DNA of 64,000 nt, taken from CAYMSF01 sp964392985. GTDB lineage: Bacteria; Verrucomicrobiota; Lentisphaeria; Victivallales; Victivallaceae. The translations under genes were made by a program, and so were the position numbers. This document shows positions 17,596 through 25,659 of this stretch, in pieces (within the stretch, counting starts at the first letter, position 1; each line of letters begins with the position of its first letter). Location: assembly GCA_964392985.1 (NCBI GenBank), contig CAYMSF010000005.1:1-64000 (forward strand), in the 5' to 3' direction. A model generated the notes under the pieces. It had not been told where the DNA came from. It ran no database searches and saw only the letters and a program-made list of their open reading frames with translations.

Positions 17596-18281
17596 CTTGG
17601 TACATATTAGCTTCCGCACTTTGGTTGGGGATACTTACCGCTATCAGCCCGTGTCCGTTGGCGACTAACATTGCGGCGATATCATTCATCGGAAGGCAGA
17701 TTGGCAATTACAAAGGAGTATTGTCCGCCGGTTTTCTCTACACTTTAGGACGGACTTTGACTTATGTGTTGCTGGGAGCGGGAATAACCGCGGGTTTACT
17801 GGCAACCGGCGAAGTGTCCCGTTTTCTCCAAAAATACCTGAACGAGATACTTGGCCCTTGCCTGATTCTGCTCGGGATGGTATTACTGAACATGATTGGC
17901 GCTGGTCTGTCTTTTGACATGTTGCATCACAAAATACATAAGCGGGCCGAAAAAAGTGGTGTCTGGTTTGCTTTGCCGGTAGGCGTGGTTTTCGCGCTTT
18001 CATTCTGTCCAGTATCGGCCGGGTTGTTTTTCGGTGCATTAATTCCTCTGGCAGTGAAAAGTAACGATTCTTTTATATTGCCGTTGATTTACGGTTGCGG
18101 AACTGCAATGCCGGTTATACTTTTTGCTTTTCTTATTGCGTTCGGCGGTGAATATCTTGGCAAAGCGTTTAACTGTCTGACCAAACTGGAACTCTGGTTT
18201 CGCTATACCGCAGGCGTATTGTTTATAATAGCTGGAATCTATTATTGCTTGACGCATATTTACGGCTTGAGCTTTTGGTAG
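17592..18281 (+). CDS. ArsG/CcdA-like membrane thiol-redox or efflux protein
   Basis: A 229-aa protein with six predicted helices of the DsbD/CcdA (LysE-like) type. Cysteines in AISPCPLATN near the start and LSFCPVSAGLFFG in the second half are the pair that carries electrons across the membrane in CcdA. In arsenic operons this branch is called ArsG and assigned to aromatic aminoarsenical efflux. Given several periplasmic thioredoxins upstream, electron supply to them is an equally good reading. It overlaps the ArsF-like gene by 4 bp. Confidence 0.75.
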   Translation: MTWYILASALWLGILTAISPCPLATNIAAISFIGRQIGNYKGVLSAGFLYTLGRTLTYVLLGAGITAGLLATGEVSRFLQKYLNEILGPCLILLGMVLLNMIGAGLSFDMLHHKIHKRAEKSGVWFALPVGVVFALSFCPVSAGLFFGALIPLAVKSNDSFILPLIYGCGTAMPVILFAFLIAFGGEYLGKAFNCLTKLELWFRYTAGVLFIIAGIYYCLTHIYGLSFW

Positions 18282-18338
18282 GTATGTGGTTATGTAATAA
18301 TGCTGGTATTTATAACTCTTAATATTCAGGAAGTGATT

Positions 18339-19499
18339 ATGACAACCAAAATGAAAATAAAATTGATTTTAAAGATTCTTGTTTCGCTAATAATTATCGG
18401 CGGAGTGTTTTACTGGTTTCGTCTGGCGCCGGTAAAAGTTCAAGCATATAAAATTATCACTGGAACTGTAGTCAACGAAGTTATGGGCACCGGAACGTTA
18501 GAGGCCAGGATACGCGCAGATATCAGTCCGAAAATTTCCGGTTTGCTGGTAGAAGTGCTTACCGATCAGAATGCCCGTATTGTCAAAGGGCAACTGTTAG
18601 CTAGATTAGACGATGGAGATTGGCGGCAGCAGGTGGAGGTCGCTAAAGCTGACTTGGCGGCAGCCAAGGCAACTGTTGAGCGTATTGGCGCGGAGATTGA
18701 AATTACCCGGGCAACGGCAATCCGGGCACGGGCTAATTTGGAGCGAATTTCCAGTTTGCGAAAGAGTCAAGCGGTGGCGCAAAACGAATTGGAAAGAGCG
18801 ACTGAATCAAATGATGTCGCCGAAGCGAATATCAGAAGAACTCAACTCGCCAGAATAGAAGCGCAAAGAACGGTGGAAAAATCAGAAGCCTCTTTACGTT
18901 TTTACCAGGAACGGCTGAAAGACACCAACCTTCGCGCACCGTTTGACGGACTTGTTGTTCGCCGTAATCGCGACCCTGGAGCCGTGGTGGTGCCTGGAAG
19001 TTCGATTCTTGATGTGATTTCGACTGAACAACTCTGGATTTCAGCATGGGTGGATGAAACAGCCATGGGACAAATGGCATCTGAACAACCTGCACGGATT
19101 ATATTTCGTTCCAGTCCAGATACGGTAATTCAAGGTAAGGTTGCGCGTCTTGGAGCGGAGACTGACCGTGAGACACGGGAATTTTTAGTGGATGTTGATT
19201 TATTGCAATTACCGGAAAAATGGGCTGTCGGGCAGCGAGCCGAGGTCTATATCGAAACTGGTCGCCGCAACAACACGATATTTGTTCCGCAGCAGTTCGT
19301 TATCTGGCGGGATGGACAATCCGGGGTTCTGATAGATAACGGCGGCAAGGCTAAATGGCAAAAAATTTCTCTTGGATTGCGCGGCAAAGAAAATGTGGAA
19401 GTGACTGAAGGTTTGACTTCAGGTAAAATTGTGATAGGCGCATTGTCCGGAGACGAACTTCCTCGGGACGGACGCGCCATAAGGCACGATACACTATGA
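18339..19499 (+). CDS. Periplasmic adaptor (HlyD/MacA-like) of an ABC exporter
   Basis: A 386-aa membrane-fusion protein. The start at 18339 is preferred over 18300 because CAGGAAG lies just before it and the protein then begins MTTKMKIKLILK followed by a single helix. Order: TM anchor, first lipoyl half (ISPKISGLLVEVL), long coiled-coil hairpin (about 95-190, rich in Ala/Glu/Arg), second lipoyl half (LRAPFDGLVVRRNRDPGAVV), beta-barrel, membrane-proximal domain. It overlaps the permease gene by 4 bp. It should bridge the inner-membrane exporter to an outer-membrane channel; no TolC-like gene is present. Confidence 0.88.
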   Translation: MTTKMKIKLILKILVSLIIIGGVFYWFRLAPVKVQAYKIITGTVVNEVMGTGTLEARIRADISPKISGLLVEVLTDQNARIVKGQLLARLDDGDWRQQVEVAKADLAAAKATVERIGAEIEITRATAIRARANLERISSLRKSQAVAQNELERATESNDVAEANIRRTQLARIEAQRTVEKSEASLRFYQERLKDTNLRAPFDGLVVRRNRDPGAVVVPGSSILDVISTEQLWISAWVDETAMGQMASEQPARIIFRSSPDTVIQGKVARLGAETDRETREFLVDVDLLQLPEKWAVGQRAEVYIETGRRNNTIFVPQQFVIWRDGQSGVLIDNGGKAKWQKISLGLRGKENVEVTEGLTSGKIVIGALSGDELPRDGRAIRHDTL

Positions 19500-20707
19500 A
19501 TCTGGCAGTCAAAGACATCAAGCATAACTTAGGCCGTTTTGTATTAACGACCTTTGGCATTGGTTTGCTGTTGACGCTGGTTATGGGCATGGGCGGCATT
19601 TACCGTGGATTGGTGGAGGAGGCTACGTTACTAATAGATCGCGTGGATGCCGATTTATGGGTGGTGCAGAAAGGAACTCGTGGTCCATTCGCGGAACTTT
19701 CCCGTCTGCCGCGCAACGTGGAAGACAGGGTTTTATCCGTTACCGGCGTTCTGCGCGCCAACAGTTTTATTTCACATACTATTCAGCGAGAATACCGTGG
19801 GAAACCGTTACGGCTGACCATTCAAGGGTTATCATGGCCTGCTGACCGCGGACAATGGTTGCCGCTGATTGCCGGGCGTATTCTGGGACAAGCCCATTAC
19901 GAAATGGTGGTTGACAAATCATCCGGTTTGACGCTGGGCGACAGGATTCCGCTGGGGAAAAACATTTATACGGTAGTCGGACTGACCCATCGCATGAACT
20001 CGTCTTCGGGTGATTCAATGGCTTTTCTGACCCGCACCGATGCGCAGTCTGTGCAATTTGATTTATCCGGAGAAGCCATCCGCAATGAACGAACAGCCCG
20101 CGTCAACCGACTGCAAGCGATTGACTTGGGCAGCATAAACCCGCAAATAATCGAACGCGCCGCCGGTAGTTCAGCCGGAATTCCAGCACTGGGGGCTTCT
20201 ATGGTCAGCGCCATATTGGTAAATGTCATTCCCGGCTATGATCCAATGACCGTTGCAGCGAAAATCTCCGCATGGCCGGATGTTTCCGTTTACAGTCATG
20301 ACAGCCAACGGCAATTACTATTGCGCGGCATGGTTGACAAGGCCCGCCGCCAACTGGGGCTTTTTCGAGTCCTGCTTATTGTTGTGTCGGCTGTAATTAT
20401 GGCTTTGATTCTTTATACTCTGACGCTGGATAAAATCCATGATATTGCCATGCTCAAACTGATGGGTGCGAGAAATAAAGTTATTCTCGGCCTGATTCTG
20501 CAACAGGCATTATTGCTCGGAGGCCTTGGTTTTGGTATCGCTTATTTTATCGGTCAGTGGCTTTTTCCCCATTTTCCGCGCCGGGTGGTGATTATGCCGG
20601 ACGACTTGGTGCAACTGGCGGTGATTGTCTTGATAATTTCCGTGCTATCAAGTTTGCTGGGTATCGGCAAAGCTCTCCGGGTTGATCCGGGCGAGGTGTT
20701 ATCATGA
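19496..20707 (+). CDS. MacB/DevC-like ABC exporter permease (FtsX domain)
   Basis: A 403-aa permease: N-terminal helix (LTTFGIGLLLTLVMGMGG), a large periplasmic domain (about 45-270, with DLWVVQKGTRGPFAE as in DevC-type permeases), then three C-terminal FtsX-type helices and the conserved LMGARNKVI loop that contacts the ATPase. It overlaps genes on both sides by 4 bp, so adaptor, permease and ATPase are made together. MacB-type systems export peptides, toxins or lipids out of the periplasm; the substrate here is unknown. Confidence 0.87.
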   Translation: MNLAVKDIKHNLGRFVLTTFGIGLLLTLVMGMGGIYRGLVEEATLLIDRVDADLWVVQKGTRGPFAELSRLPRNVEDRVLSVTGVLRANSFISHTIQREYRGKPLRLTIQGLSWPADRGQWLPLIAGRILGQAHYEMVVDKSSGLTLGDRIPLGKNIYTVVGLTHRMNSSSGDSMAFLTRTDAQSVQFDLSGEAIRNERTARVNRLQAIDLGSINPQIIERAAGSSAGIPALGASMVSAILVNVIPGYDPMTVAAKISAWPDVSVYSHDSQRQLLLRGMVDKARRQLGLFRVLLIVVSAVIMALILYTLTLDKIHDIAMLKLMGARNKVILGLILQQALLLGGLGFGIAYFIGQWLFPHFPRRVVIMPDDLVQLAVIVLIISVLSSLLGIGKALRVDPGEVLS

Positions 20708-21438
20708 AAAACAGTCAGAGTTTAGTAGTCGAAGCATCCGGGCTAACCAAGATATATGGTAGCGGCAATACTGAAGTAATTGCACTCCGGAACGTGGCTT
20801 TGAGCCTTGCCCGTGGCGAGATTGCTGCCTTGCTGGGGCCAAGTGGAGCCGGGAAATCGACGCTTCTGACCGCATTGGGCTTGATTCGCCCGCCTGATGC
20901 CGGACGCATTGTGATTGAGGGGAAAGTTGTCTTTGACGGACGTCTGCTGGTTGATGCCCGTGTTTTCCGCCGTAAACATTTGGGATTTATTTTTCAAAAA
21001 GCCAACCTGATTCCGTTTTTGACGGCGGTTGAGAATGTACAACTGGCGATGGAAATCAACGACGCCTCTTCTCGCGAGGCTAGAAAACGGACAATGGAGT
21101 TGCTTGAATACCTTGGTGTTGCCGACAGAGCAAACCATTTGCCATCCAATCTTTCTGGCGGACAACAACAGCGGGTAGCAATCGCACGGGCGCTGGTTAA
21201 TCGTCCGAGTCTGCTTTTGGCCGACGAACCGACTGCCGCATTGGACAGTGTCCGTGGACGTCAAGTCATGGAATTATTCCGCAATGTTGCGCACGAACAA
21301 AACACTGGGGTAATTGTTGTTACTCACGATCATCGCGCTCTGGATGTATTTGATCATGCTTTTGAAATGGAAGACGGGCTGTTGAGGATCAGTCAGGCTC
21401 TGGACGAGGAGATCAGAAACAAAAAAGTTCAAAGGTAA
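20704..21438 (+). CDS. ABC exporter ATPase (MacB/LolD type)
   Basis: A 244-aa ATPase with Walker A GPSGAGKST (45-53), Q-loop FIFQKANLIPF, signature LSGGQ (150-154), Walker B with Asp174-Glu175 in LLADEPTAALDS, and H-loop VTHDHRAL. The full ATPase is a separate protein, unlike fused MacB. It completes the three-gene exporter begun by the adaptor at 18339. Its place between arsF/arsG-like genes and the second ArsR arm suggests that the exporter serves metalloid or redox-stress defence, but that is from position only. Confidence 0.92.
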   Translation: MKNSQSLVVEASGLTKIYGSGNTEVIALRNVALSLARGEIAALLGPSGAGKSTLLTALGLIRPPDAGRIVIEGKVVFDGRLLVDARVFRRKHLGFIFQKANLIPFLTAVENVQLAMEINDASSREARKRTMELLEYLGVADRANHLPSNLSGGQQQRVAIARALVNRPSLLLADEPTAALDSVRGRQVMELFRNVAHEQNTGVIVVTHDHRALDVFDHAFEMEDGLLRISQALDEEIRNKKVQR

Positions 21439-21487
21439 AATAACCGGTATTCTGGATGTTGCAAAAAAATAAACAGTAGAGGTTTAT

Positions 21488-21820
21488 TTGAGCGTTAAAA
21501 TTTCTGTCAATGCCGGAATCTGTAGATTCGTAACAAATGCTGAGGCTAAATGTGAGGATGGACAACTTGTGGATTTTGTGATTGAATCTCCGTGCGAGAA
21601 AATCCAAGCGCTTGCCAGGGCAATCAAGGAAGCCGGTACCATTGATGCGTTTGAGGAAATCAATCCGTCAGGCGAAAGCGTGATACTGTCACAGACACGC
21701 GCAACGCTCAAAGGATGCTGCGCAGGTTGTGCCGTCCCCATTGGTTTTTTCAAAGCAATGCAGGTCGCTGCGGGGCTTGCTCTGCCTGAAGATATATCTA
21801 TACAAATAATATCGGAATAA
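21488..21820 (+). CDS. Conserved cysteine-containing protein (DUF6951-like)
   Basis: A 110-aa protein starting with TTG at 21488, with AGAGG shortly upstream. Visible features are a first cysteine in NAGICRFVTNAEA, a second and third in AKCED and ESPCEKI, and a CCAGCAVP cluster near residues 77-84, suggesting a metal or redox site. It resembles a small uncharacterised family (DUF6951) often found near ArsR/DGC genes; that assignment is from memory. No function is known. It is the last intact gene of arm 1. Confidence 0.68.
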   Translation: MSVKISVNAGICRFVTNAEAKCEDGQLVDFVIESPCEKIQALARAIKEAGTIDAFEEINPSGESVILSQTRATLKGCCAGCAVPIGFFKAMQVAAGLALPEDISIQIISE

Positions 21821-21931
21821 TAAAATGAAGTGAATTATGGAAAAATTATAAGAGCAAATTAGATGTGTTAACGGATAAACAGGTTCCGTCACTTAAAACT
21901 AAAGCCACAGAATAGGTGCGAAAGAGGAGTT

Positions 21932-22144
21932 GTGAAAAATTTGCAAATTCTCAGAGCAGGTTGTCACAAATGTGTCGCATTGGCAGATACAACGGAGCGG
22001 TTTAAACTGAAATTGATATCCTATGAGCGCCGCACAGAGGTAACTAGGTTGATCGAGATTGACCGGACTGAATTTTTTACTCAACGGCGTTTTCATCAAG
22101 AGAGCAGTGTCGCGACAAATGACGAACTGAAAAGTGTTATCTAA
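21932..22144 (+). pseudogene. Decayed paralogue of the small redox disulfide protein
   Basis: A frame beginning with GTG at 21932 (GAGGAG just upstream) encodes LQILRAGCHKCVALAD, clearly like the ILGTGCTKCKTLAVN start of the protein at 15529. After about residue 44 the match is lost in this frame. It reappears one base over, from 22065, as LNFLLNGVFIKRAVSR, the equivalent of the PALAIDGKVKISGRV strand, and then returns to the first frame for TNDELKSVI before the stop. Two compensating frameshifts thus break the gene, although the CxxC motif survives. Confidence 0.75.
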
Positions 22145-22312
22145 ATCTGGGTACTGCGGGCTATCCAAGTAGCACAGATGTATAGTCTTGCAACAAATTT
22201 GATCAAGTCATAGATTATTGTTAAGCCGGAAATTTGCATTGAGGAATGAATTGAATAGTACAACAATTTATAGCACCACATGCAAAATTAACGATTTTTT
22301 TATTAAGCCCAC

Positions 22313-22360
22313 TTGCAATAAACAGAGCAGATTGTATATTTAGTCATATAGCTAAATATA
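22313..22360 (+). promoter_or_regulatory. arsR2 promoter with ArsR-type operator
   Basis: A -35-like TTGCAA (22313-22318) and a -10 TATATT (22335-22340) are 16 bases apart. The inverted repeat TATATTTAG (22335-22343) and CTAAATATA (22352-22360) has perfect 9-bp arms and an 8-base spacer, covering the -10 region. The layout is the same as at arsR1, so the two repressors may share or cross-bind sites. Confidence 0.72.
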
Positions 22361-22379
22361 GATATGGAGATTTTGAAAT

Positions 22380-22754
22380 ATGACTGACTTTGAAAAAACA
22401 TTACAGATGACCAAGGCGCTTGCTGACGGGAATCGTTTAAAGATTATTGCCGCATTGCTGAAGTATAATGAGTTGTGCGCATGTCAAATTACGGAATTTC
22501 TTGGTATTGCCGGAGCAACAGCTTCACGCCATCTTACTATTCTGGTTAATGCGGCGTTAATTCAAAGTAGAAAAGATGGACGCTGGGTATTTTACCGGCT
22601 GAACAATGAAGACAGCCGTTTCTGGGCGTGGCTTAATAATGATTTGCCCGGCAAGGCGGACTTAGGTTGTCTGGATAAAATAGTTGCATCGCCGGTAGAG
22701 GATATTTGTCGCAAACAACGCGGAATCGGTTGTTGTCCAATAAATAACAAGTGA
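22380..22754 (+). CDS. arsR: ArsR-family metalloid-responsive repressor (arm 2)
   Basis: A 124-aa winged-helix repressor with recognition region ATASRHLTILVNAALIQ and wing GRWVFYRLN. The metal box is ELCACQITEF with Cys33 and Cys35. More cysteines near the C-terminus (GIGCCPIN) may add ligands. It heads the arsC-ATPase-ACR3 arm and has its own operator upstream. It differs clearly from the arm-1 repressor (only the HTH core is alike), so this is not a recent duplication. Confidence 0.92.
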   Translation: MTDFEKTLQMTKALADGNRLKIIAALLKYNELCACQITEFLGIAGATASRHLTILVNAALIQSRKDGRWVFYRLNNEDSRFWAWLNNDLPGKADLGCLDKIVASPVEDICRKQRGIGCCPINNK

Positions 22755-22767
22755 AAGAGGTCGAGAA

Positions 22768-23199
22768 ATGAAGAAACCGAAAATTTTATTCCTTTGCACC
22801 GGCAATTCCTGTCGCAGTCAAATGGCGGAGGGTTGGTGCCGCCACCTGAAAGGTGACATCATTGAGGCATACTCCGCCGGGATTGAAACGCATGGACTTA
22901 ATCCTTATGCGGTAAAGGTTATGGCGGAATGCGGAGTAGATATATCCGGACATAAATCGAAACTGCTGACTGACCTGAACGGAATTGACTTCGACTATGT
23001 CGTAACCGTCTGCGGTCATGCTCATGAGACTTGCCCTTTCTTTCCTGCAAAAGCAAAAGTAGTTCATGTTGGTTTTGATGATCCGCCCAAACTGGCAAAA
23101 GACGCACAAACTGAAGAAGAAAAATTAAACTGTTACCGTCGGGTAAGAGATCAAATAAAAAAATTCATAGAAGATTTACCATCGCACCAAATAATTTAA
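22768..23199 (+). CDS. arsC: Thioredoxin-coupled arsenate reductase
   Basis: A 143-aa enzyme of the low-molecular-weight phosphatase fold, reducing As(V) to As(III) with electrons from thioredoxin. The P-loop CTGNSCR gives Cys10, Cys15 and Arg16. Cys82 and Cys89 (VCGHAHETCP) are exactly the two cysteines that relay the disulfide in the Bacillus/Staphylococcus type. The KVVHVGFDDP segment holds the general-acid aspartate. Its product As(III) would be exported by the ACR3 carrier downstream. It lies 13 bases after arsR2. Confidence 0.95.
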   Translation: MKKPKILFLCTGNSCRSQMAEGWCRHLKGDIIEAYSAGIETHGLNPYAVKVMAECGVDISGHKSKLLTDLNGIDFDYVVTVCGHAHETCPFFPAKAKVVHVGFDDPPKLAKDAQTEEEKLNCYRRVRDQIKKFIEDLPSHQII

Positions 23200-23212
23200 A
23201 AGGAGGAAGACG

Positions 23213-23413
23213 ATGTCGGACAATAACAAGCCAAAAAAGAAATCAGGAATTCTCGCGGCAATTTGGGAATCAATGACGAAAACGGGAGGATGCTGCGGTT
23301 CCGGCGAAAGTTGCGGATGCAATTCGAAGCCTGACAAAGACAAGAATAAAACGGAAAAAAGCAACTCGAAGTGTGATTTGTCACATACTCCGGATTCCAA
23401 AATAAATAGATGA
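23213..23413 (+). CDS. Small cysteine-rich protein of the ars operon
   Basis: A 66-aa protein with a very strong ribosome site (AAGGAGGAAG) and a 4-bp ATGA overlap with the P-type ATPase gene, so it is clearly expressed and coupled. It is lysine-rich with a central GGCCGSGESCGC cluster and another Cys near residue 55. No signal peptide or membrane helix. The cysteine spacing suggests a soft-metal or As(III) binding peptide, possibly a metallochaperone that feeds the ATPase. The ATPase itself has no N-terminal metal-binding domain, which would fit. No family recognised. Confidence 0.72.
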   Translation: MSDNNKPKKKSGILAAIWESMTKTGGCCGSGESCGCNSKPDKDKNKTEKSNSKCDLSHTPDSKINR

Positions 23414-25302
23414 ATAATAATAACGAAAAACCGAATAGCAGATACCATGATATTGTGATTTTATCCATTGTGCCGGTAATTGTCGCATTGCTGATTATCG
23501 TGAGCTGGATACTTGCCCGTTGCGATATCGGACCTTATTACGTTAATGCGTTGCCTGCAATATTCGCTACTGTTTTCGGTGGTTTTCAACGATTTATTGC
23601 CGGATTCAAAGATATTTTCAAAGGGAAGATTACGGTTAATGTTTTTGTTGTTGTTGCTCTGATAGCGACGCTTGCCATCGGGGAATTCAGACCGGCGGCG
23701 ATAATTGTATTTATTATGGCGGCGGCCGGAGCACTGGAGTCTTACACTCTGGCAAAGACACGCCGCAGCATAAATGAACTTCTGGATTTTGCTCCGAAGA
23801 TGGCGACCGTTCGTAAGAGTGGCGAAGAGGTTATCGTGCCGGTTTCTGAACTTCTGGCAGGAGATATTGTCGTGGTTAAGCCCGGGTCAAGAATCCCGGT
23901 GGACGGAGTTGTTACCGCCGGAGCCAGCAGTGTCAATCAAGCTCCTATCACAGGAGAGTCAATGCCGGTAGATAAATTGCCAGGCAACAATGTCTTTAGC
24001 GGAACGCTAAACGAGTCAGGACGTCTCGATATCCGGACTGAGAAGGTAGGGGAAGGTACTACGTTGGCAAAGATTGTTCACCTGGTTCAGGAGGCGCAGG
24101 ATACACGTGCGCCCATTCAGAATATTGCGGATCGTTTCACAACATGGTTTCTACCGACTGTGATAGTTCTTGCGATTATTGCATTCCTTACTTCCGGTGA
24201 TGTGAAAGTTGCGGTTGCTGTTCTCCTTGTCGCATGTCCGTGTGCATTCGCAATCGCCACGCCTACGGCTGTTACAGCAGGAGTTTCCAATCTGGCGCGA
24301 AGGGCTGTTCTTGTCAAAGGTGGAATTTTCCTTGAATTAGGGCATAAAATAGATCATCTGCTAGTTGATAAAACTGGAACTTTCACATTCGGCAAACCCA
24401 AAGTCACAGAGATAATTGCTTTCAACGACTCAAGTCAGAATGAAGTTCTCCAAATGGCTTGTGTTGCCGAAAAATACTCCGAACATCCATTGGCACGTTC
24501 AATTCTTGCGGTTGGCAGAGAGCTAAAACTTGACATCCCGGATCCTGAACATTTTGTCAGTTCGACCGGAATGGGAGTTGAGGCACAATGGAATTCAACG
24601 AAAATTTTTGTGGGTAAATTATCTTTTTTGAAAGACTCCGGAGTTATTTTTAATGCCGTTGTTGAGCGTGAAGTAGAGTCGCAATCTAAAAATGGCAGAA
24701 CGGCGGTTCTTGTGGCGTGCAATACTAATATTGTTGGTTTGCTGGCTATTGCCGATGAGATTCGTCCTGAGATTCCTGAAACAATTCGATTGCTTAGAGC
24801 CATGGGCGTAAAAAAAATAACTATGCTGACTGGCGATCATCAACAAGTGGCGGAATCAGTCTCCAGAGAAATCGGGGTTGACGATTTTAGAGCCGGTTTG
24901 CTGCCGGAAGATAAACAGGACATTGTAAGAAAGCTTCAGGCAGAAGGGCATATTGTCGGAATGGTCGGGGACGGGATTAACGACGCTCCTGCCCTTGCAT
25001 TGGCTGACGTAGGCATTGCCATGGGTGCAGCCGGAACAGATGTGGCAATAGAAACCGCTGATGTTACTCTGATGAATGACAATATATCAGGAGTTGCAGA
25101 CTTTATATGGATGTCAGGAAAGGTTCTGAAACGTATTAAGTTGAATATCTTTTTTTCTATAATTTACAATGTTATTGGTTTAGCGCTTAGCGTAGTCGGA
25201 TTAATGACGCCAATTGTGGCGCTTATATTTCAGGAAGCAGGTTGTTTAACTGTAGTGTTCAGTTCAACTCTTCTGCTTTGGTCAAAACGTGATAAAGAAT
25301 AA
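23410..25302 (+). CDS. Heavy-metal P1B-type ATPase
   Basis: A 630-aa ion pump. Motifs: actuator TGES in PITGESMPV, membrane metal site Cys276-Pro-Cys278 (CPCAFAIATP), phosphorylation Asp320 in DKTGT, the SEHPLA histidine-proline motif and the hinge GDGINDAPAL. It lacks any N-terminal HMA domain, so metal delivery may depend on the small Cys-rich protein encoded just before it. The last helix pair contains YNVIGLALSVVG and QEAGC. This does not clearly fix the metal (Cd/Zn/Pb, Cu or other). It exports metal from the cytoplasm. Confidence 0.93.
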   Translation: MNNNNEKPNSRYHDIVILSIVPVIVALLIIVSWILARCDIGPYYVNALPAIFATVFGGFQRFIAGFKDIFKGKITVNVFVVVALIATLAIGEFRPAAIIVFIMAAAGALESYTLAKTRRSINELLDFAPKMATVRKSGEEVIVPVSELLAGDIVVVKPGSRIPVDGVVTAGASSVNQAPITGESMPVDKLPGNNVFSGTLNESGRLDIRTEKVGEGTTLAKIVHLVQEAQDTRAPIQNIADRFTTWFLPTVIVLAIIAFLTSGDVKVAVAVLLVACPCAFAIATPTAVTAGVSNLARRAVLVKGGIFLELGHKIDHLLVDKTGTFTFGKPKVTEIIAFNDSSQNEVLQMACVAEKYSEHPLARSILAVGRELKLDIPDPEHFVSSTGMGVEAQWNSTKIFVGKLSFLKDSGVIFNAVVEREVESQSKNGRTAVLVACNTNIVGLLAIADEIRPEIPETIRLLRAMGVKKITMLTGDHQQVAESVSREIGVDDFRAGLLPEDKQDIVRKLQAEGHIVGMVGDGINDAPALALADVGIAMGAAGTDVAIETADVTLMNDNISGVADFIWMSGKVLKRIKLNIFFSIIYNVIGLALSVVGLMTPIVALIFQEAGCLTVVFSSTLLLWSKRDKE

Positions 25303-25318
25303 TAACAGGATTTAAATC

Positions 25319-25600
25319 ATGAGTAATCAGTCAGAAAAAAACATCGGTTGCACTAATGCCGGGAATGCTTGTCAGCAGGTTCCGCATTCTGTGTGGAACC
25401 GTTTTACCCGTTGTCGCATTCGGGAAAGTTGATCTATTCGATGGATTTCCGGAACTATAATGGCTGATGAAGTTAAGAAAGGCGAGAAAATTTTAATTAT
25501 GTAAGGTTTTTTTATTTCGAAAATAGCGGTTAGTGAAAAGTCTTCATGTTCTGGCGCAAAAACTTCATGCTGTGCCATGATAGATGCGAATAACCAATAA
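25319..25600 (+). pseudogene. Interrupted cysteine-containing reading frame
   Basis: One frame from ATG 25319 (CAGGA upstream) runs 94 codons to a TAA at 25598 but is cut by an in-frame TGA (25430-25432) and TAA (25502-25504). The pieces are a 37-aa start with GCTNAGNACQQ, a middle SIRWISGTIMADEVKKGEKI and a tail ending SSCSGAKTSCCAM. The Cys-rich tail resembles metal-binding ends of other small ars-operon proteins. A decayed gene is the simplest reading; selenocysteine at the TGA would still leave the TAA. No family recognised. It fills most of the 357-base gap between the ATPase and ACR3 genes. Confidence 0.45.
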
Positions 25601-25659
25601 AACATGTTGCAATAATTAGAAGATAGACAGTAAAAATATAAATTTGGAGAAAATGTAAA

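Noticed and set aside
25430..25432. TGA read as selenocysteine in the frame at 25319
   Set aside because: A TAA follows in the same frame at 25502 and no clear SECIS-like hairpin lies just after the TGA, so gene decay is more likely.
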